Positions 1 through 5,509 of a stretch of DNA of 10,257 bases are shown here, piece by piece. The stretch is from contig DCUZ01000029.1 of the NCBI GenBank assembly GCA_002327305.1, positions 1 through 10,257 on the forward strand. The letters run 5' to 3'. Position 1 is the first letter of the stretch; each line of letters opens with the position of its first letter. The position numbers and the translations under genes were made by a program. Under the pieces are notes generated by a model, which saw only the letters and a program-made list of their open reading frames with translations, did not search any database and was not told the DNA's origin. The DNA comes from Holophagales bacterium UBA2201. Its GTDB lineage: Bacteria > Acidobacteriota > Thermoanaerobaculia > UBA2201.

Positions 1-44
1 CCCCACATTCCCAATCAAACTTCACGCCCGGCGGGCGGGGGAAC

Positions 45-137
45 GCGCTACGCTCTACGGTCTACGCGCTACCGGGCGGGTGGGGGACCGCGCTACGCTC
101 TACGGTCTACGCACTACCGGGTGGGCGGGGGCGGGGG
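45..137. repeat. Composite tandem repeat: two blocks of four GSNCTAC heptamers with G-rich spacers
   Basis: On the plus strand, heptamers GCGCTAC, GCTCTAC, GGTCTAC and GCGCTAC occupy 45-72. A 17-bp G-rich spacer fills 73-89. Heptamers GCGCTAC, GCTCTAC, GGTCTAC and GCACTAC then occupy 90-117, followed by a second G-rich spacer at 118-137. A related G-rich segment (30-41) precedes the first block, so the higher-order unit is about 45 bp. On the minus strand each heptamer reads GTAGNSC. Since seven is not a multiple of three, four copies put TAG in all three frames. The yibQ-like gene ends at such a TAG (100-102), and its last residues come from the repeat. The family was not recognised. Confidence 0.85.
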
Positions 138-1044
138 ATCTTGCCAGTTCGGAGAGGTGTGCCAGCCGCGTCCGGGCCGCCAGACGCGGGAGTTCCCGGG
201 CGAGGGTGTCGAGCGTGGCGGGGTGGGGGTGGCCGATGGCCACGGCCCAAGGGTGGCGGGAGGCCGCCTCCACGGCCGCGTTGAGCTGGCGGCGGATGGC
301 GGCGGGCTCCACCCGGTCGTCGAGGAAGACATGCCGGCGCAGGACGGGAAATCCCAGGTCGTTCCCCACCGCCTCGGCCACGGTGTCCGCGGTGGTGCGG
401 CTGTCGAGAAAGTAATCCACACGGCCGCGGGCCGCCTCCAGGACCCAGCGCATGTACAGCCGGTCGGCGGTGAGGGCCGAGCCCATGTGGTTGTTGAACC
501 CGCGGGCGAAGGGGATGGCGTCCAGGGCCCTTGCGACGGCCGCCTTCAGGTCCGGTTCTCCCGTGCCGAAAAGGATGGCGCCGGGACCCGGGGGGGTGAG
601 GTCGGGGTCTTCGGGCTGCATGGGGAGGTGGCAGAGCACCTCCACGCCCGCGGCGCTCAGTCGGCGGGCGGACTCTTCCGAAAAGGGGAGAAAAGGGAGG
701 ACGGCGGCGTTGAGGGGATAGCGGTGGCGCTCGAACCACTCCACGGGTTGACGCGATTGTCCCAGGTCGTCGATGCAGATGGCCAAAACCGGGGGCTTGG
801 GGCCCGGACGGGATGGCCGGGAGGGACGGGCGGGAGCCGCCCCGGAAGGGCCCGGCGGGACGGAGGCCGCGTCGCCGGCGGCCCGGCCGGGCGGCTCCGG
901 GCGGGGCGGCCGGCGCCACGCCACGACCGCCGCGACCGCCAGGACGGCCAGGCCGGCAAGGAGAAGAATGGCGATGAGGAGCGGGCCGTCAAGCCGCCTT
1001 GGGGAGGGCTTTTTCCCGGACGATCTCGCGGACCTTCTGGTCAA
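100..1044 (-). CDS. YibQ-like divergent polysaccharide deacetylase family protein
   Basis: The 314-residue product has a basic N-terminus, one hydrophobic anchor (about residues 21-43), a Pro/Ala/Gly-rich linker (45-85) and a NodB-like 'divergent polysaccharide deacetylase' domain (about 86-302; YibQ/DUF610 family). Motifs seen are CIDDLG (90-95), CHLPMQP (138-144), FNNHMGS (183-189), FLDSRTT (212-218), FLDD (240-243) and IGHPHP (270-275), all in the usual family order. The likely site of action is the periplasmic face of the inner membrane; the substrate of this family is not established. The start is TTG at 1044, the only available start that keeps the basic n-region and anchor. It overlaps the 3' end of the upstream S41-like gene by 56 bp, so translational coupling is likely. 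No good Shine-Dalgarno is visible. The last seven residues (HPVVRRP) and the TAG stop lie in a tandem-repeat region, so the C-terminal tail is probably not conserved. Family call is confident, start less so. Confidence 0.88.
   Translation of the reverse strand: MTRRSARSSGKKPSPRRLDGPLLIAILLLAGLAVLAVAAVVAWRRPPRPEPPGRAAGDAASVPPGPSGAAPARPSRPSRPGPKPPVLAICIDDLGQSRQPVEWFERHRYPLNAAVLPFLPFSEESARRLSAAGVEVLCHLPMQPEDPDLTPPGPGAILFGTGEPDLKAAVARALDAIPFARGFNNHMGSALTADRLYMRWVLEAARGRVDYFLDSRTTADTVAEAVGNDLGFPVLRRHVFLDDRVEPAAIRRQLNAAVEAASRHPWAVAIGHPHPATLDTLARELPRLAARTRLAHLSELARSPAPAHPVVRRP
118..137 (+). other. G-quadruplex-forming motif
   Basis: Four G-tracts with single-base loops (GGGTGGGCGGGGGCGGGGG at 119-137) match the classical intramolecular G-quadruplex pattern. 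The motif is on the template strand of the yibQ-like gene, just inside its 3' end, and is the second spacer of the composite repeat. It could slow RNA polymerase at the end of the operon; this is inferred from composition alone. Confidence 0.5.
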
Positions 1045-2122
1045 TGGCTTCGGAGGCGGTTTCCGCGCCGAGGGGGTCGCGGACGGCGATGTCGGGCTGG
1101 ACGCCCTTGCCCGTCAGGTCGGTGCCGTCGGGCAGGATGACGAAAGAATAGGTGAGGTGGCAGGCGCCCCCGTCGGAGAGGGGGACCATCTGGAGCATTC
1201 CGATGTAGCCGAAGGTGGCCCGTCCGATCACTTTGGCCCCGGCCCCTTTCTGGAGGAGGAGGGCGAGGATCTCGGCGGCGCCGGTGGTGTCCCGGTCGGT
1301 CAGCACATGGAGGTCGGAGAACCCGAAGGCCCCCTCGGCGCGGGAGCTCGATTTCTTCTCCTCCCGCCTGGACTTGATGAGGAGCCGTGGATCCGCCTTG
1401 AGGAAGAGGGCGGCGGCCTTGAGGGCGGCGTTGTAGTCGAAGGAGGTGGTGCCCCGAAGGTCGATGAAGAGGAGCCCCCTGCCTTCGTGGGGCTCCAGGG
1501 CATCGCGCACCTCCGAGGCGGTGGCCGGTCCGAGGACGGGCAGCCGCAGGAGGGGCGCCCCATCCTCCAGGTCGAGACGGACGGTCGGGCGAGCCCAGGG
1601 CTTGAGCGCGAAGACGGCCTCGCTCGATTTTTCGGCGTCCCGGGAGGAATAGACCACCTTGACGCTGGAGCCCAGCGGGCCGGAGAGCCCGGCCTGGAGT
1701 TCCCAGATGTCGGCGCGGGGGTACTGAACGCCGTTGACGGACTCCACGATGTCCCCGGCCTTGAGGAATTCCGCCGCGGGGCTTCCGGGGAAGACATGAT
1801 GGGCGTAGGCGAACCTTCCGGCGCGGCGCAGTTCGACCCCCGCGTCGAGGGGGCCGGAGGCGCGCGACTTCCGGAAGGCCTCCATCTTGCCGGCCGGAAC
1901 GAAGGTGCTGAAGGGATCCAGCGAACCCAGCAGGCCCCGCTGGGCCCCGAGGAGGAGGCGGTCGTCCTTGACGGGGTCCACGAACTTGGTGAGGACGAGC
2001 ATATAGGCCTGCCCGAAGACCTTCAATTCGGGATAGGGGAAGGCCTCGGGGAGGAAGGCGTTCAGGCCCAGCCCCGCCAACACCAGCAGGGCCGCCGCGG
2101 CCGAGATCTTGACGGCTTTCAC
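989..2122 (-). CDS. S41/CtpA-like PDZ protein lacking the Ser-Lys dyad (predicted pseudoprotease)
   Basis: The 377-residue protein has an N-terminal hydrophobic anchor (about 5-25), the helical CtpA-type N-region (containing SLDPFSTF), a PDZ domain (roughly 95-160) and an S41 protease fold to the C-terminus. The C-terminal block FGYIGMLQ...PLSDGG...LPDG...GKGVQPDIAV aligns with CtpA FGKGSVQ...PLSDG...TPSG...GKGIEPDIVV. CtpA proteases use a Ser in (S)ASASEI and a Lys 25 residues later in FGKG. Here the equivalents are Gly281 (in DTTGAAEI) and Tyr306 (in FGYIG), so the canonical dyad is absent and protease activity by that mechanism is unlikely. The gene is otherwise intact. It starts at GTG 2122, nine bases after the envC-like stop. 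GAGG overlapping that stop could serve as a ribosome site, and a TAGAAT box lies six bases upstream of the GTG. The envC-S41-yibQ order is known in many proteobacteria. A role as a binding or scaffold protein is inferred. Confidence 0.88.
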   Translation of the reverse strand: MKAVKISAAAALLVLAGLGLNAFLPEAFPYPELKVFGQAYMLVLTKFVDPVKDDRLLLGAQRGLLGSLDPFSTFVPAGKMEAFRKSRASGPLDAGVELRRAGRFAYAHHVFPGSPAAEFLKAGDIVESVNGVQYPRADIWELQAGLSGPLGSSVKVVYSSRDAEKSSEAVFALKPWARPTVRLDLEDGAPLLRLPVLGPATASEVRDALEPHEGRGLLFIDLRGTTSFDYNAALKAAALFLKADPRLLIKSRREEKKSSSRAEGAFGFSDLHVLTDRDTTGAAEILALLLQKGAGAKVIGRATFGYIGMLQMVPLSDGGACHLTYSFVILPDGTDLTGKGVQPDIAVRDPLGAETASEAIDQKVREIVREKALPKAA

Positions 2123-2128
2123 GGCCCT

Positions 2129-2157
2129 ATTCTACCTCAACCAGGGGGCGGGGTCCA
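2129..2157 (-). promoter_or_regulatory. Possible internal promoter for the S41-like gene
   Basis: On the minus strand TGGACC (2157-2152), a 17-bp spacer and TAGAAT (2134-2129) resemble a sigma-70 promoter. TAGAAT is followed by AGGGCC and the GTG start, so a transcript would be leaderless or nearly so. The 11-mer TAGAATAGGGC is identical to the one in front of hemY. It lies within the last codons of the envC-like gene, so conservation of coding sequence is a competing explanation. The -35 box matches consensus at only four of six positions. Confidence 0.4.
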
Positions 2158-3337
2158 CCGCGGTCCCGTTCTCCCGCACCTCGAGGTAGTAGGTGAAGGG
2201 GGCTTCGGTGACCCTGCCCAGCGCCTTCCCCGTGGGGACCCATTCCCCCTCCCGCACCCCGCTCACCGTCAGGAACCCCGTGATGGAGATGACGCCGAAG
2301 CCGTGGTCGAGGACCACCAGATTGGAGTAGCCCTTGAACCACCGGGCGTAGATGACCTTGCCGGGGAAGATGGGGCCCACATCGCCGGAGGCGGGGAGCG
2401 CCACTTCGATCCCTTTCGAGAGGACCCGCGTGGCGTATTGCGGGCTGGTGATGGGGCCGAAGGGGACCGTGACGCGCCCCTTGGCGGGCCAGTCGAGGGC
2501 CCCTTTGTAGGTGCGGATGTCCTCCTTGGCCAGATTCTCGGGGGGTTGGCTGGAAAGGGTGGCGATGAGCCGCTCGAGTCGGGAGGCCTTCTCCTTGAGC
2601 GCCGCCATCTGCCCCTCGGTCTCCCGCTCCTTCCGTTTGAGTTGGGTCAGGAGGAAGCGCTTCTGCTCCTCCGAGGTCCGCATCTCCGCCAACTTGCCCT
2701 TCCGCTCCCGCCGGAGCCTCTCCAGCGCCGCCTCTCCGGCCCTCAGGTTCTCCCGCTCCTTCGAAAGGAGCTCCAAGTTCCCGAGAAAGGCGGTGAACAG
2801 GGTGCGGTCTTGATTGGCCAGGTGGAGGGCCCACCTCAGGACGGAGAGGAAGTCGGATCCCGAGGAGGCGAAAAAGAGGCGGAGGTAACCCAGGCGCCCG
2901 AGGCGGTGCAGGAACCGGGCCTTGGTGAGGAGGCGCCGTTTCTGCGCGTCGATCTCCCCCCTCAGGGCCAGCACCTGGGCCGCCAGCGTCTGCACCCTGG
3001 CGGTCTGCATCGAGCGCTCCAGCTCGATCTTCCGCACCTCCTCGTTCTGGAGGGTGATCTTGAGGTCGAGGGCCCGCAGTTCGTCCTCCACCCCCCGCTG
3101 TTTCTGCTGGGAACGCTCCAGCTCGTGGGTCAGCGCGTCGATCTTCCGCTTGAGCTCCTCGAGCTCCCGGTCCATTTCACCGACCGGGGCCTGCGCCAGG
3201 GCGGCGGCCCCGCACGACAGGAGGAGGAGCAGCGCCATCCAGGCCGCCGTCACGGGCGATCCCACCGCCGGGGCACGGCGTGCCGTGCCCTTCCCTTCGG
3301 CGCGCGGCGCCCGGAGGTCAGAACAGATTCTTCCCAT
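2132..3337 (-). CDS. envC: EnvC-like murein hydrolase activator (coiled coil plus degenerate LytM/M23 domain)
   Basis: The product is about 401 residues: an N-terminal export signal with hydrophobic core MALLLLLSCGAAALA, a long charged coiled coil (about 50-260; rich in E, K, R, L and Q), then a C-terminal LytM/M23 domain (about 280-401). Numbered from ATG 3337, the Zn-ligand positions of active M23 enzymes are replaced: HxGxD becomes S307-KGI-E311, the YxHL His becomes Phe355, and the final HxH becomes T382-Y-Y384. This loss fits EnvC, which activates N-acetylmuramyl-L-alanine amidases at the division site (with FtsEX) and does not cut peptidoglycan itself. The start is uncertain. ATG 3337 (TTG 3340 also possible) keeps Arg residues ahead of the hydrophobic core and overlaps the upstream stop by 20 bp. 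However, a repeated palindrome lies in this segment and no Shine-Dalgarno is present, so GTG 3253 (with GGTGGGA upstream) or ATG 3238 are real alternatives. LLSC could also be a weak lipobox. Confidence 0.85.
   Translation of the reverse strand: MGRICSDLRAPRAEGKGTARRAPAVGSPVTAAWMALLLLLSCGAAALAQAPVGEMDRELEELKRKIDALTHELERSQQKQRGVEDELRALDLKITLQNEEVRKIELERSMQTARVQTLAAQVLALRGEIDAQKRRLLTKARFLHRLGRLGYLRLFFASSGSDFLSVLRWALHLANQDRTLFTAFLGNLELLSKERENLRAGEAALERLRRERKGKLAEMRTSEEQKRFLLTQLKRKERETEGQMAALKEKASRLERLIATLSSQPPENLAKEDIRTYKGALDWPAKGRVTVPFGPITSPQYATRVLSKGIEVALPASGDVGPIFPGKVIYARWFKGYSNLVVLDHGFGVISITGFLTVSGVREGEWVPTGKALGRVTEAPFTYYLEVRENGTAVDPAPWLR
3271..3290. repeat. 20-bp palindromic element, copy 1
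   Basis: Arms GGGCACGGC (3271-3279) and GCCGTGCCC (3282-3290) flank a GT centre. The element lies 27 bp past the phosphodiesterase stop (minus strand), at the 5' edge of the envC-like gene. It matches the second copy (5464-5483) at 17 of 20 positions, including a compensated pair. A smaller hairpin (GGCGC/GCGCC, 3299-3311) sits between it and the stop codon. There is no T-tract, so it is not a classical terminator; it resembles dispersed REP-like palindromes. Confidence 0.75.
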
Positions 3338-5435
3338 CAACCGGGTAGGGGGCTTCGGCCCCGAAGAGGGCCAGGAGGGTGGGGTAGAGGTCGCCGATGT
3401 AGAGGTTTTCGCCCTTGATGGGGGCGTTGGCGAAGATGACGCCGGGGACCGACGGCGGGTGGAGGGAGCAGTGGTCGCCGCTCCACACCTGGTCGTTGGT
3501 CTCGATCAGCGCCCGGGGCATCCCGCCCAGGGAGGTCTGCCACGAGACCCGGTAGCCGGGGTTGTTGGTGATGATGCCGTCGGGGATGTACACCGGGTCG
3601 AACCCCCCGTAGGCCTCCTCGCGGGTGTAGACCTTGGCTACCGGATGGAGGCCGGCGGCCTCGTCCACCCAACCCTCCAGGCGCGTGATGATTTCCCGGC
3701 GCAGGTTCTCGTACTCCTCGCCGGGCTCCACGATGCCCTGCTTCTCCCGCCCCTTGAGGTTGATGTAGAGGCCGCCCAGGCCCATGACGTAGGCGCGGGT
3801 GCGGCTCCAGTCCACGTTGGGCCAGAACTGCCCCTGGTCGAACAGGGCCGTGAGGTCCATCGTCGCCCCCGAGGCGCCGGTGAGGGCGATGTAGCCGTTC
3901 TGCGCCAGCCAGGTGTTGTAGTTGACCGACCAGCGCCAGGTGGCGAACCCGTGGTCGGAGAGGACGATGAGGCGGGTGCCGGGGGGGAGGAGACGCATCG
4001 CCTCGCCCACGAGGCGGTCCATCAGGACATAGGATTCCTTCAACGCACCGCCGAACCGAACCGCGGCCTCCTCCACGTAGGCGGGGTGCTCGTGATCGAG
4101 GAAACGGAAGAAGATGTGCCCCACCCGGTCGGTGAACTCGTAGTAGAGGACGGTCAGGTCCTTCTCCTCCTTCAGCACCCCCTCGAACATCCTGGAGAAG
4201 ACGGCGGGTTCCACCTGCCACTCCTCCATGAAGAACTCGTCGTCGGTCAATTCCTCCGACACCGCCCAGGTGTCCACCGACCAGCCCATCGTGCGGAAGA
4301 GGCCGAAGCTGGCGGCCAACTGCTTCGCCCAGCCGCCGGGGTTGGTGACGTCGAAGCCGAAGGGGAGGTTGCGGGGGTCGAAGTTGATGGGGGAGAGGTA
4401 GACCCGCACCTCGGGATCAATGGAGAGGCAGTAGAACCGGCTGACGCCGCGCACCTTCACGAGGGGATTGAAGGGGAAGACGAAGTCCACCCAGTCGCTC
4501 CACTCGCGCGGCCGGAGGGTGACGGTCTGGCCGCAGGTCTTGAGGGTCACCGAGCCCCGGTCGTCGGCCACGGAGAGGGTCATGGGGACCTTGATGTAGG
4601 GCGGATCGCCGAACATCTTGTTGGGCGGGCCCACGATGTCCACGGTCATCTCCCCCTGGTTGTCGGGCAGTTCCACGATCTCGACGGAGAACTCGTTCTT
4701 TTCGGTGGGGAGGAAGAGGTCGGAGGTGAAGAAGAAGGGCTTGCCGATGCGCCCCGAGAGGTCGGGGACGCCCAGGCCGGCCAGGAGGTTCCCCTTGAAC
4801 TCGTGGACCGGGAAGGTGACGGGGATGCGCATCACGCTGCACGAGACCCCCCGCTCCGCCAGCACCTCCCAGAACGGGACCCCCAATTGGTTGGACTTCG
4901 CCCATGGGCGTGCCTCGGGGATCCAATGTCCGGCCAGCCAGAACATTCCTCCGCCCAGGACGAGCCCCAGGCCGAGCGAGAGCAGGAGCCGGCCCCGTCG
5001 CTTCATCCTCAACAGCGCGGCCAGGCCCAGCCCCAGGAGGGCGGCGACACCGAAGGCGATGACGGGGAGGATGAGCCGGTTGCGTTTTCCGAAGAGGACC
5101 GGCACGGCAATCTCCTCCGCCACGGCGAAGGAGGGCATGTAGGTCTGCGGATCGCGCTTGAGGAAGTCGAAGACCATGTGGCGCCCCGGGTGCATCCCCG
5201 TGGTGAAGGTGGACCAGGAGACGGGGGTCTGCGCCGGGATGGTGGGAGAGAGGGGCTTGAAATCGCCGGAGTCGGCCAGTTTCTGGAGGTTGGGCAGGAG
5301 CCCCTCGGCCAGGAACTGCTTGGTGTAGCCGTGGTCCACGCCGTCGAAGCCGATGACCACGACCCGCTCCTTGGCGAAAGAAGCGGCGGCGACAGCCAGG
5401 AGGACGATCAGAATTCTATGGGTGAGGTTCGACAA
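3318..5435 (-). CDS. Exported alkaline-phosphatase-superfamily protein (type I phosphodiesterase/nucleotide pyrophosphatase-like) with TM hairpin
   Basis: The 705-residue product starts with a signal sequence (1-21, likely cut near ASFA). Motifs of the alkaline phosphatase superfamily follow: GFDGVD (29-34; metal Asp31), a nucleophile region PAQTPVSWSTFTTG (67-80; Thr70 the likely nucleophile), GMHPGRHMVFDF (80-91), Asp436 and His440 in TDRVGH, SDHG (Asp494/His495), and GDHCSLH (Asp654, His655, His659). The last 45 residues carry the familiar IGDLYPTLLALFG...DGKNLF ending. The catalytic set looks complete, so a metal-dependent phosphoester or related hydrolase in the periplasm is expected; the substrate is unknown. 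Unusual is a hydrophobic hairpin (TM about 121-142 and 150-170, joined by basic RMKRRGR) between the nucleophile strand and the rest of the core, which should anchor the enzyme in the inner membrane. The start is TTG 5435, supported by AAGGAG eight bases upstream. The gene is bracketed by two related palindromes. Confidence 0.87.
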   Translation of the reverse strand: MSNLTHRILIVLLAVAAASFAKERVVVIGFDGVDHGYTKQFLAEGLLPNLQKLADSGDFKPLSPTIPAQTPVSWSTFTTGMHPGRHMVFDFLKRDPQTYMPSFAVAEEIAVPVLFGKRNRLILPVIAFGVAALLGLGLAALLRMKRRGRLLLSLGLGLVLGGGMFWLAGHWIPEARPWAKSNQLGVPFWEVLAERGVSCSVMRIPVTFPVHEFKGNLLAGLGVPDLSGRIGKPFFFTSDLFLPTEKNEFSVEIVELPDNQGEMTVDIVGPPNKMFGDPPYIKVPMTLSVADDRGSVTLKTCGQTVTLRPREWSDWVDFVFPFNPLVKVRGVSRFYCLSIDPEVRVYLSPINFDPRNLPFGFDVTNPGGWAKQLAASFGLFRTMGWSVDTWAVSEELTDDEFFMEEWQVEPAVFSRMFEGVLKEEKDLTVLYYEFTDRVGHIFFRFLDHEHPAYVEEAAVRFGGALKESYVLMDRLVGEAMRLLPPGTRLIVLSDHGFATWRWSVNYNTWLAQNGYIALTGASGATMDLTALFDQGQFWPNVDWSRTRAYVMGLGGLYINLKGREKQGIVEPGEEYENLRREIITRLEGWVDEAAGLHPVAKVYTREEAYGGFDPVYIPDGIITNNPGYRVSWQTSLGGMPRALIETNDQVWSGDHCSLHPPSVPGVIFANAPIKGENLYIGDLYPTLLALFGAEAPYPVDGKNLF

Positions 5436-5443
5436 TTCAGGTT
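5436..5443 (-). other. Spacer between Shine-Dalgarno and TTG start of the phosphodiesterase gene
   Basis: Eight bases separate AAGGAG (5449-5444) from the TTG codon at 5435. This spacing is near optimal and is the main reason for accepting a TTG start. Confidence 0.6.
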
Positions 5444-5449
5444 CTCCTT
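5444..5449 (-). promoter_or_regulatory. Ribosome binding site AAGGAG for the phosphodiesterase gene
   Basis: On the minus strand AAGGAG lies eight bases upstream of TTG 5435. It is the strongest Shine-Dalgarno among the minus-strand genes and fixes the unusual TTG start, which also yields a complete signal peptide. Confidence 0.75.
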
Positions 5450-5463
5450 ATCATCAATTGCAG

Positions 5464-5483
5464 GGGCACAGCATGCTGTGCCC
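5464..5483. repeat. 20-bp palindromic element, copy 2
   Basis: GGGCACAGCA followed by TGCTGTGCCC is a perfect inverted repeat centred on GCATGC. It lies in the 74-bp gap between hemY and the phosphodiesterase gene, 28 bp upstream of the latter's start codon and 14 bp upstream of its Shine-Dalgarno. In the mRNA it could form a 5' UTR hairpin. No T-run follows on either strand. It is paired with the copy at 3271-3290 on the far side of the same gene. Confidence 0.8.
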
Positions 5484-5509
5484 GACAGCGCCGGCGGGAA
5501 TTATGGGAA

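Noticed and set aside
45..117. Heptamer blocks as a CRISPR array
   Set aside because: Units are 7 bp, the spacers are similar G-rich sequences rather than unique ones, and no cas gene is present.
773..3418. Long plus-strand open frame of 881 codons opposite the yibQ, S41 and envC-like genes
   Set aside because: It lies antisense to three genes with clear family motifs and its translation is low-complexity (G, E, P and R rich), as expected for a GC-rich shadow frame.
5464..5483. Palindrome as an intrinsic terminator of hemY
   Set aside because: No T-run follows on either strand, and a related copy lies at another gene boundary, so a repeat or processing element fits better.
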